Below are positions 22,626-34,128 of a stretch of DNA of 64,000 bases, in pieces. Source of the DNA: Chondrus crispus (taxonomy: Eukaryota > Rhodophyta > Florideophyceae > Gigartinales > Gigartinaceae); the NCBI RefSeq assembly GCF_000350225.1, contig NW_005178610.1, forward strand, positions 186,001 through 250,000, written 5' to 3'. Numbering within the stretch: the first letter of the stretch is position 1; each line of letters begins with the position of its first letter. Position numbers and translations under genes: made by a program. Below the pieces are notes generated by a model. That model worked only from the letters and a program-made list of their open reading frames with translations. It did no database searches and was not told the DNA's origin.

Positions 22626-22842
22626 GTCGTGAGAGCCATAGGTGCACACATAGCACATGCATGACAGCGCAATTAGATCATCTTTATTCACCGCCGTATC
22701 ACTGATCCCTCCCATTCCCTTATAAGGTAGAGACACGATAGGCATCAGTAAACGGACGGTATCGATCTTGCACCACAGAAATCTCTGCAAATACAACAAG
22801 AACCTTGCCTTACGCTACCACACCGTCAAAGAGGTTGCGTCC

Positions 22843-23290
22843 TGTGATCAGTGGCCACTGTGATCAGTGGCCACTGATCACAGGCTGGCAGGGGGTGTCG
22901 GACGACACCGTCATTGCTGTATAAAATTTGCAAAATTTGTTTGCAATTTTTTGAGGGTTGGGAGCTGTGATCAGTGGGGAGCTGTGATCAGTGGCCACTG
23001 ATCACAGGTCGGCAGGGGGTGTCGTACGACACCGTCATTGCTGTATAAAATTTGCAAAATTTGTTTGCAATTTTTTGAGGGTTGGGAGCTGTGATCAGTG
23101 GGGAGCTGTGATCAGTGGCCACTGATCACAGGTCGGCAGGGGGTGTCGTACGACACCGTCATTGCTGTATAAAATTTTTGCACAAAATTTGGTGGCAAAT
23201 TTTGCAGGTTGGGAGCTGTGATCAGTGGCCACTGTTCAGTGGGGTCGTAAGAGACCGTCCTTGCTGTAGAAATTTGCACACTTTTCGAAA
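22843..23290 (+). repeat. HP2 tandem array upstream of fusion gene B
   Basis: Perfect 20-bp palindromes at 22861-22880, 22985-23004 and 23109-23128 (period 124 bp) with a partial fourth unit. Each is followed by a 16-bp GGTGTCGTACGACACC palindrome (one base changed in the first unit) and by TATAAAATTTGC. Flank 22781-22860 (aaatctctgcaaatacaaca...) is copied at 29859-29940. Confidence 0.9.
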
Positions 23291-23865
23291 ACACTTGTAC
23301 GGTTGACCCTGCTATATTTTTGCATCATTTTTGAACAAAATTATCCGTGTCCCTGCTGTCCTCTTTGCATCCTGGTCAAATACATTATTTACGTATTTAA
23401 TTAGAATCAACTCTCCGTTTGTATCCTGTGGTCAGTGGCCCCCGCTCGTGCATAGTGATCTATTTTCGAACGTGTGATATTTTTATTGTTTTTAATGCTC
23501 TTCTTATTACTGTACTGGAAAGCCTGGTGTTTCGGTGTTGTTTTTTCGCCCATTGTGTCCAAAGTTGCCGGGAAACCGTTTCCGTGTTCTGGCACAAATA
23601 AGTCGCAAAGAAGAGTTTCTTTCCTTGCGGCATAGTGGGTACGGCTACATCTCTGCATTCTTTGTTCTCAACTTACAAGCTCAGCTTTATCTCCCGTGCG
23701 TGGTTGGTGGTGATCAGCGTGCCTTGCCCTTTCTCTTCTGTTTGCAAATCTCTCGCCCCCCTTTTTCCCTTTACTGTACGCAACCCAATCCCTTACGCCC
23801 CCTTATTGCACGCCCACGCAATACGGTGCCTTTTGACCTCTATTGCCGTTCTCCGACTTCAAGAC

Positions 23866-26800
23866 ATGGAAGTGATAGAAGTGGATTCCGACTCGGATGT
23901 CAGCCAAGACATTGTGCGAGAGGATGAAGACCAGAGTGCGTATTCTTCCGCGATCGATGGGGATGCACTTCAAATCCCCAAGATCGATTTAACGCTATAT
24001 AATCAAGCTAGCTGCCGGGCGGACCTCGTGGATGTGCAAGAGCCGACATTTGCAGCCAGAGCCGTCCGGAGCCACAAGTTGTTGGAGTTGAAGGACCGCT
24101 TGGAAGAGCTGGATTGGATTGAGGGGGCAAGCCAGTTCTCCGTGGCCATCAAGAAGAAGGCGGCTGCGAACGACGAGGATGATGTTTCCAGAGTGGTGGT
24201 AGAGGAGGGCAAGTTGCAAGTGGACTTGGTGCTCATGGACGGACGCCATCGCCTCAAAGCTCTCAAGGATCTCATGCATAAAGATGACAAGTGGATGCAG
24301 CTCTTGCGAAGCGCTCCCGTTCGTCTATGGACGCGTAAGGATGAAAAGCATCTCACTGCATTGGAGATGTTGCAAATCGCTCGACACCTCAACGAAGTTG
24401 CCTCCAATGTGATTGTTCCGGACTTTCTAGACCACATTCACGGGGCCATCAGTACCTGTCAAATTCTACGCGAAGAGAAAAATGTCTCTCTCAATGACAT
24501 GATGGCCACGAAGCTGGCGGCTTCGTTTTTGGAGGCGAATGTCGACGACAAGGTTTGGAAGACATCGTCGAAGAAGAAGAAGAAGTCAAGGATGAGGCAC
24601 ATGATGAGGTATGCATCCATCGCCCTCCGCCTGGCAAGAAGCAAATCTTGCTACGAAAAGGTCGAGGCGGTCTATGAGGAGCTGCGCAAAGGCTCTTCAG
24701 ATTCAGTAGCCCCCCTTGGAGTTACGCATCTGTCGAGTAACATTCTCAACTCCATGGATGACGGAGCATATTGCTTCGCATTGGATGTTCTTCAAAAACG
24801 ATTAAAAGAGAAGAGGCAGGGCAACTTCGAGTCCTTTCGGAGTGACTTTTACAAGGCTATTATGAAGATCTATACAGAGATCGTTCGCGTTGCCTCCTTC
24901 AAGTCAATGGAGGTCACCGACGTGCTTGGGAAGGAGATCATGTTCACGGCGTCGGAAGGTAGGAGTATTCGCCATTTGGCAATCGCACTGTTCCGGGATT
25001 TCGGTACTGTCAAGTCTCGAAAGCCATCTGCACAAGCGCTTCTCCTGTCGAGGATGAGGAGACACTTGAAGAAGGCTTTTGGGATCATAGAATCTCCTCC
25101 GCCTCTTCCTGCAACTCCCCCTTCTACTACGCAAGCATCGAGCCACTCTGTGGTCCGCGTTTCTTCGGCGGGAGAAGAAACTTCGGCTATTAAGGCTGTC
25201 CGCGGTCGCGTGGCCGAAAGCAGTGCCAAGTCCATTCCCGCTGAGGCAAGGGAGGGATTGGAAGCTTCGAATAGAAATCAAGCCGCAGAAGGACGACGAG
25301 AAGGAGAAGGAGGAAGCGGAGAGGGAGAAGAAGAAGAAAGAGAAGAAGAAGAAGAAGAAGGAGAAGGAGAAGGAGAAGGAGAAGGAGAAGGAGAGGGAGA
25401 AGGAGAAGGAGAAGGGGAAATAGAAGGAGGGGGGGATGGCACACAAGACAAGCACTCGGCGACGGACGTGGTTGCTACTCCTAAGTTACCTTCCACACGG
25501 AGGAGCAAAAGAAAGCGGCATGTGGCTTCTCGGAATACGAACGAGAATGAAAGCAGTAAGAAGCAAAAGACGAAGAGGTTTTCCACTCGTAGAAGCACGA
25601 CGAAGGCTGCTGGCTCTAGTTCGCGGGGCCGGAAAGAGCGCACGTTGAACCCCAAGCAAGTGGAAATTGTCAAGAAGGAGGTCAAGTATGTCTTGGATGG
25701 ACTCGCGTGGGAAGTGCAAAAAACAGTTCTTCAGTCAATGGGACTCGAAGTATCTCGACGATCACCGAGCGTTTCCATGGAACTTCGTGATGGTTGTGGT
25801 TCAGAGGACGCTGAACCAGAAAGCACGGAGAGATACAACGACAGCTTACCCCCTAACCTTCCTGACGGGTACAGCGATCCTGAACCGTACAAAGGTCCTG
25901 TTTGGCCGCTGTGGACACGCTTCTCTCGATGTTTGCCGAGCCGTTGGCCGAGAACCAACCCAATTGAGCATGTGAAGCCATTCCTAGAGGCGATTCATGT
26001 TGCGCATGAGCATCGAAGCAATATATGTCTCAATGTTGATGACTTGCGTCGCAACCATGAAATCGTGTTCTACCGAGCTGCCTACAACTACTATTCGCGA
26101 CATCCTGAAGACATGGAACCGGACTGCTACAGCGAGCTGTCTGGGTCGGAAAGGTTGTGGGCTTCATCGACTTGCAACGACACTGTCTCAATTGCCTACT
26201 TTGCAGAGTGCAACGAAAGACTAAGGAGACTTGGATATTGCATCCTTGAAGGGTTTCTCGATGATGCTCGCATGCCTGAGACCTTGAGCGACATCAACCT
26301 TCCGCGTCTGGAGAACGGTCTCTTCTATAAACGCCTCCGTGAAGATGCAATGCAGTCTCTCCCTGGTGTTAATCAGCAGTCTACCTCCGAGCAGACGCCG
26401 TTGGAGTGGACGCACATTCTCAACCGTGGACATGAAGCTGACAGCGAAGCAGGCAAGAAGGGCATCGGGCGATATCTCGCCACTAACTACGGAATGACAA
26501 CAGCGGTTGAAGGGAATCCTTTGCGCCGTTGGGCCTTCAAATCGCGTGTGTTTTTGGACGTGCGTGTCGGGCAGGCAATGGCAGCTCTACGAGCTTGGAA
26601 CAACTCCAGTTCTGACCGCACCAACATGTACATTCCGAACAGTGGGGGCCGTTGGCTGTACACTTCGAAGAAGTGCGACAAGCAGAAGGTTCACACGGAC
26701 TTTCCTACGCTGATGGCTTCCCAAGTTCAGGAGAATTCGAAGTGTCCTGGGTTTTTCACGATCTGCTCAGGGGAAAGGGAAGTCAGGCTATGGGTATGCG

Positions 26801-27297
26801 AAGGCTCTCACATTCGCATCGCGCAGGTTAATTCCGTATCTCCTGATGATAATAACCTCAGAGAGGCAGCCAAGCTGACTCCAGCAACCATCGTCTCCAT
26901 CCCGCCGTACTCTATATTCGTTGGCAGAGGCGATTTGATGCATGCTGGAACTGGGGATGTGGGTTTCAAAGGAGACTCAAGCAGGCTCCGTTACCATATG
27001 TACGTCACGCCGGAGGACCATGACCTCCCTGATGGTATTCATCTGGAGCGCTCGTTCCGACCTGAGTTCATAGCGAACATTGATGACGATGAAGACGTGG
27101 ACAGCGACGGCGAGGAGGATGAGGAGGAGGGCGAGAAGGACGTTAATAGTGGTGGTGGAAGTGAAGCTGCAGCCACGCCGCAAGCCAATTCCATCGCCGA
27201 GAAGAGTACGGTCGCTCCGATTACCAAACTGTCTGCTCCGAATCAGCCTCAAGACGATGCCAACTACAGCAGCAGCAACAATAGCGAAGCCGAATAG
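23866..27297 (+). CDS. ParB-like / 2OG-Fe(II) dioxygenase fusion, copy B
   Basis: 1143 residues in one frame from ATG 23866 (context GACATGG). The frame stays open upstream, but that part is unlike the paralogues. The N-terminus carries MEVIEVDSDSDVSQD, a SUMO-interaction-like acidic motif. ParB-like domain with LVLMDGRHRLKAL (Asp 125), then a helical middle, a long Glu/Gly/Lys run from a GAGAAG purine repeat (25300-25430), basic RRSKRKR and KKQKTKR nuclear signals, and a C-terminal dioxygenase: GYCILEGFLDD, VHTDF (His 943, Asp 945), GRGDLMHAG (His 1026), LRYHMY. The catalytic set is complete. An acidic tail follows. AATAAA is at 27354. Substrate unknown; DNA base or histone oxidation is inferred from the ParB-like domain and nuclear signals. 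Confidence 0.8.
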   Translation: MEVIEVDSDSDVSQDIVREDEDQSAYSSAIDGDALQIPKIDLTLYNQASCRADLVDVQEPTFAARAVRSHKLLELKDRLEELDWIEGASQFSVAIKKKAAANDEDDVSRVVVEEGKLQVDLVLMDGRHRLKALKDLMHKDDKWMQLLRSAPVRLWTRKDEKHLTALEMLQIARHLNEVASNVIVPDFLDHIHGAISTCQILREEKNVSLNDMMATKLAASFLEANVDDKVWKTSSKKKKKSRMRHMMRYASIALRLARSKSCYEKVEAVYEELRKGSSDSVAPLGVTHLSSNILNSMDDGAYCFALDVLQKRLKEKRQGNFESFRSDFYKAIMKIYTEIVRVASFKSMEVTDVLGKEIMFTASEGRSIRHLAIALFRDFGTVKSRKPSAQALLLSRMRRHLKKAFGIIESPPPLPATPPSTTQASSHSVVRVSSAGEETSAIKAVRGRVAESSAKSIPAEAREGLEASNRNQAAEGRREGEGGSGEGEEEEREEEEEEGEGEGEGEGEGEGEGEGEGEIEGGGDGTQDKHSATDVVATPKLPSTRRSKRKRHVASRNTNENESSKKQKTKRFSTRRSTTKAAGSSSRGRKERTLNPKQVEIVKKEVKYVLDGLAWEVQKTVLQSMGLEVSRRSPSVSMELRDGCGSEDAEPESTERYNDSLPPNLPDGYSDPEPYKGPVWPLWTRFSRCLPSRWPRTNPIEHVKPFLEAIHVAHEHRSNICLNVDDLRRNHEIVFYRAAYNYYSRHPEDMEPDCYSELSGSERLWASSTCNDTVSIAYFAECNERLRRLGYCILEGFLDDARMPETLSDINLPRLENGLFYKRLREDAMQSLPGVNQQSTSEQTPLEWTHILNRGHEADSEAGKKGIGRYLATNYGMTTAVEGNPLRRWAFKSRVFLDVRVGQAMAALRAWNNSSSDRTNMYIPNSGGRWLYTSKKCDKQKVHTDFPTLMASQVQENSKCPGFFTICSGEREVRLWVCEGSHIRIAQVNSVSPDDNNLREAAKLTPATIVSIPPYSIFVGRGDLMHAGTGDVGFKGDSSRLRYHMYVTPEDHDLPDGIHLERSFRPEFIANIDDDEDVDSDGEEDEEEGEKDVNSGGGSEAAATPQANSIAEKSTVAPITKLSAPNQPQDDANYSSSNNSEAE

Positions 27298-27854
27298 CGA
27301 AGCCGAAGAGCCCGAACACGATAGTGACTAAGTAACCTCCTTTACAATTCCATAATAAATAGAGTGCATACCACCGATTGCAGAAATGGTTGAATAATCC
27401 TCTCTGTCTCTTTCTCTGTCTCTCCCTCTGTCTCTGTCTGTCTCTGTCTCTGTCTCTCTCTATGTGTATACCCATCTCTCTATGTGTCTGTCCAATTCTT
27501 TATGTATGTGACCATCTATCTATGTGTGTGTCCATCTCTCTATACTTGTGTCCATCTCTCTTCCTTTGTCTCCCTCTCTCTCTTTCTCCCTCTTTCTGCC
27601 TTCCTCTCCGCCTCTTTGGCTGCATCTCCATTTCTCTCTATCTCTTTATGTAAACAAGTAGCTCTAAATCTTTTTGGGGTTTCCTTCCCTGTACTCTATA
27701 TTGTAGTCCCATTTTCTCTGCAGTTTTGGTAACGGTGCGTTGTTGTAGTACGAGAGCGTCGCTTTTTCAGTGACTGGGGCGCGGCATTTATAAATACGTG
27801 TTTGTCTAAGAAGAGATGGACGTTGAAAAAGGTGGTTGTGAAGTGGGTTGGGTC
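27298..27854. other. 3' flank of fusion gene B with CT-rich microsatellite
   Basis: AATAAA at 27354, then about 250 bp of tctctgtctc and tctctatgtg repeats (27400-27655). The 27790-27854 part is duplicated at 45593-45660. Confidence 0.6.
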
Positions 27855-28025
27855 CTGTGATCAGTGGGGAGCTGTGATCAGTGGCCACTGATCACAGGCC
27901 GGCAGGGGGTGTCGTACGACATCGTCATTGCTGTATAAAATTTGCAAAATTTGGTGGCAAATTTTGCGGGGTGGGAGCTGTGATCAGTAGACACTGATCA
28001 CAGTAGACACTGATCACAGGCCGGC
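27855..28025 (+). repeat. HP2 array
   Basis: One intact unit with the 20-bp palindrome at 27875-27894, preceded by the half unit gatcagtggggagctg, plus a degenerate second unit near 27985-28020 with gatcagtagacactgatc. It ends at the junction with G-rich sequence. Confidence 0.8.
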
Positions 28026-28200
28026 AGGGGATTCAGGAGTAAGGAGCAGGATGGTTTTCGTACTTTAGGGATTCGCTGTGCTTTGGAGATTTAGGCGAGT
28101 AGGGGAGTAACTAGGATTAGGAGATTCGTGGGATGTGAAGATTACGTGGGGTTAGGACATTTGAGACTACGGGCGGGCGGGGATGTGAAGTCACGGGAGA
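28026..28200 (+). repeat. G-rich telomere-like block
   Basis: attcaggagtaaggagcagg, gattcgctgtgctt and ggattaggagatt-type sequence, closely matched at 46060-46222 and loosely at 14925-14985. Confidence 0.6.
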
Positions 28201-28442
28201 AGGTATGGTATGGGATGGTAATGCCCGCTTCCACACCGTCCTTCAGTGTAGGGACCAAACCAGGAACGGGTGCCACGTCATTTGGTTCGTGGTGGCGCGA
28301 CTTGGACACGAGGGTATTTCAAGCAGGGGGCGAATGTTCAAAAACCACTTTCTGCGCTGAGAGCATTTCCGAATAAGTCGGTCCAGACCGAGGAGGACTC
28401 CTGTTTCTTACCAAGAAGTCAAGTGTTCTCGCCGGTTGAGGA

Positions 28443-29066
28443 ATGGAAGAGCCACCAATCGCTGGTGATGCCAAGGGGGGGCCTTCTCGTCCGAGATACG
28501 AAACCGAAGCTCTGCGGGAATTGAAGTCAACGTGTCGCAAGCATGGAATCAGGGAGCCCCGCACACGCCTCGGAGGTTTGCGTCTAGCGAGAGAATTGAT
28601 GTGTAGTGACGGTTTGTTTTTGTCAAAAATGGAGCAAATGGCTGAGGCTCACAGGGCTCTCTTGAAAACTCTCACGGCAAGCATCCAAACTTTTCGCAAC
28701 CAAACGTTTCGGAATGGCCTTGGCGAGTCGTTTGCGAGAATGACCCCGCACGAACAAGACGTTTTAAAAAACCCGGAAGGTTACGTTTTGGCTCCTGCAT
28801 CTCCTCGATCTACTGCAAGTTCAGGATCATTCGGGCCTGGTGGGGGCGTTCTGCACAGCAATAATGCCTCCCCGCACCAAAGCTCTAAGCGGCAATGGAT
28901 GGAGGGCACCGATACCGGCAAGTATACGAGTCCCATAAAGGACTCCCGTGCGAGGAAGAGAGCCTGTTTCGAACAGACGCTTCGGGGATTTGGTTATGGC
29001 GGCATTGGAGCCAGTACGTATCGTCACGACGAGAACCTAATGGATGATAATGATATAGATGATTAA
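28443..29066 (+). CDS. Hypothetical protein, 207 aa
   Basis: ATG 28443 (MEEPPIAGDAKGGPSRPRYE) to stop 29066, followed by AATAAA at 29102. The N-terminal half is helical and basic (ALRELKSTCRKHGIREPRTR, MEQMAEAHRALLKTLTASIQ) and could be SAP-like or a short coiled coil; the C-terminal half is Ser/Gly-rich with RARKRACFEQTL and an acidic end. The family is not recognised. It lies 0.4 kb downstream of an HP2 unit. Confidence 0.5.
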   Translation: MEEPPIAGDAKGGPSRPRYETEALRELKSTCRKHGIREPRTRLGGLRLARELMCSDGLFLSKMEQMAEAHRALLKTLTASIQTFRNQTFRNGLGESFARMTPHEQDVLKNPEGYVLAPASPRSTASSGSFGPGGGVLHSNNASPHQSSKRQWMEGTDTGKYTSPIKDSRARKRACFEQTLRGFGYGGIGASTYRHDENLMDDNDIDD

Positions 29067-29184
29067 GAATTGGATGAAATACATGTAGTGGGTCTGTTGG
29101 GAATAAACACGATCTGGCTCATCATTTCGCATACTATTGGTTGCACGGTCTAGTAACTAGTTATATCCTGGCGTTCGATATCCC

Positions 29185-29478
29185 TTGACCGGCAAGCAAC
29201 TCTTCTTCCAATATCGTTCCGTCTACATAGACTCTGTCCTTGAGTCTTGGGCCCGACTGCTTGCAGAAGGAGAGGTGATCAGCGCGGACCAACCGAGGAG
29301 TGCAGGAATTTGTCGGGCAGCCATGAACCTTCTTCTAGCAGCGCATCCCGACGGTGGATACTCTACGCCCGTTTTGGAAGAGACCATTCAAGATGATCTT
29401 CCGCCGATATACGAGGTGTTCTGTGCGGAAGCAAAGACTTGCGCTTCCGTGATTATGCCAAATCATGCAAGCAATTGA
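29185..29478 (+). CDS. Possible small gene or exon
   Basis: An open frame of 97 codons without an early ATG (first codon TTG). The product, with SVLESWARLLAEGEVISADQ and AAMNLLLAAHPDGGYSTPVL, has natural composition and may be an exon or the remnant of a longer gene. No family is recognised. Confidence 0.25.
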   Translation: MTGKQLFFQYRSVYIDSVLESWARLLAEGEVISADQPRSAGICRAAMNLLLAAHPDGGYSTPVLEETIQDDLPPIYEVFCAEAKTCASVIMPNHASN

Positions 29479-29924
29479 AGATAGTAAATGAAAAGCCATA
29501 GTTGTGAGAAAGTTGTGAGAAGTACTATAGATCCAGTTTATCTTCACAGCCATTACTAACGAAAAGTAGCCCGCATATCTGACACGCACACCCAAAAGCG
29601 TAACGTTTGCCTCTGCGCGCCGGAGGCAACTCTCCTTCGCCGTGTGCAGAAGACATATTTGCGACGCGATAAAGCTCGGTTCTGGAAATACGCGTATCAC
29701 GCGATGGTAGTGCCCACAGCCTTCCCAGATCTCCCACCAGGTATATCTTCACATTACTGCGGTAGCGCCTCTTACCAATACCTCTTCAGCAACCACCTCC
29801 TTCGATTGCAAGGCGTGGAAAAACTAGACGGGTTGTGTGCGATGCGTCAGCCAAGGAAATCTCTGCAAATACAACAAGAACCTTGCCTTACGCTACCACA
29901 CCGTCAATCAAAGGGGTTGTGTTC

Positions 29925-30110
29925 TGTGATCAGTGGCCACTGATCACAGGCTGGCCGGGGGTGTCGGACGACATCGTCATTGCTGTATAAAATTTGCAAA
30001 ATTTGTTTGCAATTTTTGAGGGTTGGGAGCTGTGATCAGTGGGGAGCTGTGATCAGTGGCCACTGATCACAGGCCGGCAGGGGGTGTCGTACGACATCGT
30101 CATTGCTGTA
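29925..30110 (+). repeat. HP2 array, two units
   Basis: 20-bp palindromes at 29927-29946 and 30050-30069 (period 123), each followed by a tcg(g/t)acgac core and TATAAAAT(T/A)TG-like sequence. The preceding 29859-29926 duplicates 22781-22850. Confidence 0.9.
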
Positions 30111-30114
30111 TAAA

Positions 30115-30780
30115 ATATGGAGGTATACCGCGCAGGCCTGCGCAAGCAAGTTTCTTTGGTATGACATGTTAATGGCCGTCGCGCGACAAGATTTCCCAAA
30201 GCTGTATGGGTGGCCAGCCATACTGGAACTAGATTATTTTTTGTTAAATTTTTAGAGGTTGATTCTGGTATGGGTGGCCACCCATACAGCTTTTGTCGAT
30301 CTTGTTGCGCGACAAACACAGAATGTAGTACACGTGTGGACCCAAACGCAATGTCTTACCCGTGGTGAACCATGAGTAAGACATTGCATTATTGCCGCTG
30401 TCTCTACGTGTCCCTACCGGTCTTTATCTCAAGGAGGGACAAATTTTACCCTCAGAACGGATGACCGAGGAATAAGGTCAGGCACGGTTTATGCAAGGCA
30501 AGTGTTACTAGACGTTGCATTAGTCATTACGAAAACTGCAGCCAGTAAACAAACGACATTGCGCTCGCAACGATCTATATTACGTTCAGAGACTACAAAT
30601 AAACAAGAGTGATCATCAGAATCCTCTCGCCTGTTGACAATGGTCTCTTGCGAAATAACATTGCCGTGTTCTACGATCACGTCCTAAGGACGCGGGGTTC
30701 GGCGACGATCCCATCGACGGATTGAGTGACGACAAGGTTTGGAATTCATCAATAGAAACTAGGCAAAATTGTTGTTTACA
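30115..30780 (+). repeat. 3'-flank segment duplicated at 46815-47559
   Basis: The whole downstream flank of the methyltransferase-SET copy A gene, including an HP1 unit, recurs at 46.8-47.56 kb with small differences and one insertion of about 64 bp in the second copy. The similarity stops at about the gene's stop codon, so the second copy lacks the gene. Confidence 0.8.
30177..30314. repeat. HP1 double-hairpin unit
   Basis: Outer ends cgtcgcgcgaca and tgttgcgcgaca, inner palindromes gtatgggtggccagccatac and gtatgggtggccacccatac, joined by an A/T-rich spacer. Also flanked by the inverted pair GCAATGTCTTAC / GTAAGACATTGC further right. Confidence 0.85.
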
Positions 30781-30782
30781 AG

Positions 30783-33742
30783 CTATTCATGGACGAATGG
30801 TGAATTCTCACTGTAGTGTACGAATATCTCAGCGCCAGGGTTGATGAGTTCGTCGGCTTCTATGTAGATGAGATCTGTATCTGTTAGCTGGGAGGGGTGG
30901 TGAACAGGCTTCGACTGGGTAAACCTAGCATTCGCCTTGCGAATATTACCCATTGTCTCGTTACCAGCATTGCCGCGTGTGCTATTAAGAAATAAATCGT
31001 ATTCTTCGTCGTCGGGATGATATCTCATGTCGTTGATGTATCCCCCAACGCAAAATGGGGCTGGAGTGACAAATATGGGCTTCTTTCCTTGCGACCTCCC
31101 CTTGATGTTGTTGAAGGCATGACCCTCGATCCTAATCTGGATGCTGTACTTGTTGAAGCGCTTGACCGTGACACTTAAGATACCTTCACCGTACGTCTTA
31201 TGAACTTCCTTGCGGGATGCCAAGTCATGGTAAATGAGTGTACCGAAGAAAGAGCAGATTTTGTCGCCCTTCGCGAACGTCCTGGAAGCAAAGACGCCCA
31301 TTCCAGCTCTTTCATGTTTGATTGTCGACGGAGCAAGAAAAACACCTGCATTGGTGTAATCGGTGATCATAAGAGTCTTGGGGTCCGTTTGCTCCAACAG
31401 TCCACGAAATTCGCGAGTCCACTTGTGCACTGGTTTGTTTAGGCAACGCACAAGGAACTCGGGATCATTCCATTCGGCAGCGATATGTGCTAGCAAGTGT
31501 TGCGGAAGGATTTGATATTGAGGCATGCCTTTTGGAGATTTCCATCGAGGATCAGAAGGCAACCTGTAACTCTTGTCGTAGTCGTTGACGTACAAAGCGG
31601 CGTCCAGAAGTTCGGGGGAGAAAGGCACATCCGTTTTGCGTTCGGAAATGATGCGTGCAATGCATTTGAAAACATGCTTGGAGGCATGGCTGTAACAGAT
31701 ACTGTCCCTTTCGCATCCAACGAATTGGCGATGTTTGGGCAAGTCGAAGCAGGCTATAGCAGTTGCGAACGTTCCAGAAAACAGGTCCACGACGATGTCA
31801 CCTGGCTGAGAAAATCGGCTGATGAGTTCTTTGAGCACACTTAGAGGTTTTTGCTCCGGCCGAAGGTCTGCCGTTCCAGAGTTGTCAGACTTCTGAACTC
31901 GAACGGATTCGGAAGGAAGAAGCCCCTTGCAGTTGTCAATTACATTTCGATAAGCTGGATAGGTTGAAGCGACGTAGTTGAAGTTCTTGTAATTGACCAT
32001 TTCTCTTTTTTCTGCTTGAGACGGTCCTTTCCAGCACAATGAACTGCAAACTCGGCAATAGACGACAGTGTATTGGAAGACCTGTATGAGGCACCGTTTC
32101 GAGCTGACAGGTGCTTGGTAAAGATAATTGGAACTGAATCGACATCAAAAGTCGGTCGCTCAGCTTGGGTGTTACGGTCGGTCTTGTGATCGTTGAAGTG
32201 CTTTTCCCAGAGGCTGAACTGTTGGATACTGCAGTAAATGACTGCATGCCCTCCTGCACGAAGGAGACGGGCGGCTCTCTCGACGACAATTTTCATTTGA
32301 TCTTCAGTAAGGTCGTCGTACGTTGCGTTCCTGGATCCTGCCAATCTTCTAATGTTGAACGGAGGATCTGTGAGGAGTAGCTGGACTTTTCCTAGTATTG
32401 GAGACGTGCAACCGAAGCTCTCCTCAGTATCTTGTATTTCCTCAAAGGGAACATCGTGCATCCTCAAGAAGGGCGTCATTTCCTTCTCTAGAGTAGCCCA
32501 TTTCTTTTTCATCTCTTGATCTGTAATCTCTGGGAGTTTGGCAATTGTGTAGTCGTCTGCGGGCGGTGAACATGAACGTGGCTTGGTTTGCAGAGGATTT
32601 GACGGCCTGGCACTAGCTTCATCAATATCCATTGCGTCGTCTCCAGTCGCCTGGGGCATTGTGGACCGAATCTTCTGTACCAATGTGGAGGAGAGGAGTT
32701 GGAATCGAGATGGTACAACTCCTCCAGGTGGAATCTTGAAACGATCCATATGTCCCCATTCGGAATTTTGTGAGCGGGTGTATAAATCAGTCGAGCTTAT
32801 TGCTTCGCGGACGTCTGAGAAGAAGTCTTCAGCGAATATTCTGATGGCGTTGTCCAATTCATGAGGGCGACCAACTACTCCCTCGAAGGTGTCTTGGGCC
32901 TCATGAGTAGGTTCGACATCGATGCTGATGTGCTGAAGTTGTATGTAAGGCGCGAATCCATCAGTGCGTTTTGAAATGACTTCAAACTGCAGAGCAGAAT
33001 TGACAAGCACATAAGGGAGGACCATGTCTTCAATACTTTGAAAGCCAAGGTAAACTGCAAATGCGTCCCAAGCCCTTGTTATTGCTTGAATAGTTTTTCC
33101 AATCAGTTGTGAATGTTTTCTTAGACTGCTCGGAGAGATTTTTCCAAGGAATGCTTTGTCGGTTGTTGCCTTGCCGTCCGACAACTTTCGCTTTTTGCTT
33201 TGCGGTCTCTTTCCGGCCTTCAACATTTTTGAAAGGTATGCAATGGCTGAAAGGAAGACAAGCTGCTCAAATCGCGTGCATGGATCAGTGCGGAGATTGC
33301 CTTTCGCGAGAGACTGGGTCTTTGGGGCTCCAAAATCGGTGAAGAAACCGCAGATGACGGCATCCAACCTAAACCAGTCGCTTTCTTCTATTGCTGCGTC
33401 GATGAAATCGCGGACGCGACTGTCCGATTCATTTAGTTCGCAATCCGCAGCGAGAGCGATGCGATAGTACTGGCCATGAGCATTGATACAGAGCTTGTTC
33501 TTCAGGTCGGTGGTGGAGTAGACTTCGTGACGTGGGGTCTGACTTCCGTTGCGAAGGATGGCATTCAGAAGGTCTGTAACTTCTTTCGGCGTTGCAACTG
33601 TTCTGGATTCTCGAGTCGTGAGGATCCATTTATAAAACGGCACGAAGAGTTGGTCCTTGCGAGAAGCAGTTTCGTTTGTTCGGTTCCAGATGCTCCTGCA
33701 GATGAGAAAATGCTTGACGAGGTACGCAATTCTTGAAGACAT
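30783..33742 (-). CDS. DNA methyltransferase-SET domain fusion, copy A (frame change near 32030)
   Basis: ATG 33742. The N-terminal ~430 residues are shared with copy B (YLGFQSIEDM, QFEVISKRTDGFAP) and are of unknown function, with a KKRKL nuclear signal. Then a beta-class (PF01555-like) methyltransferase: LLLTDPPFN (Asp 459), LLRAGGHAVIYCS, RPEQKPLSVLKELI, and GDIVVDLFSGTFATAIACF, where copy B has DPF. DPPF is typical of N6-adenine or N4-cytosine methylation. A C-terminal SET-like domain follows: GMGVFASRTFAKGDKICSFF, GGYINDMRYHPDD in place of NHSCxPN, and LINPGAEIFVHYS. The frame moves by -1 between the two halves near 32030 (AVHC | WKGPSQ against copy B), consistent with one missing base. 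Writing of both DNA and protein methylation is inferred. Confidence 0.75.
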
Positions 33743-34077
33743 GGTTAAGTTATGGTGTGTAGCGAGATGAGAGAGCCTTGGTGTCGAAGTTGAGGTGGTT
33801 GTGGAGGTGTTCGACGAGGTGTTTGTCGAGGTGGTTGTCGAGGTGGGTGAGGAAAGGATGAACTTGGAATCCTTGAGCCAGCGTTAAATTGACCTGAGAG
33901 AGAGTTGACCAAAAGCTCACTCTCCGGAAGAAAGGAAAGGCAACCGCTGAAAACGTGATTGGTAAGACCGAAAAGTGAGCACCTAAAAAAGAGTAGTTGA
34001 GAACGTGGGAAGGCGACCACATAAACCGGTCTTGAACCCGCCGTGCCATTACAAAGGTACGTAGTTTATATAGCACG

Positions 34078-34128
34078 AAAACTATGGGTTGCCACCCATA
34101 CAGCTACTGAAAATCTTGTTGTGCGACA
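34078..34128. repeat. HP1 half unit
   Basis: Only the right half is present: tgggttgccacccataca followed by tgttgtgcgaca. Confidence 0.6.

Noticed and set aside
25300-25430. Minus-strand Leu/Ser-rich frames
   Set aside because: They are the complement of the GAGAAG repeat coding for Glu/Gly/Lys in fusion B.
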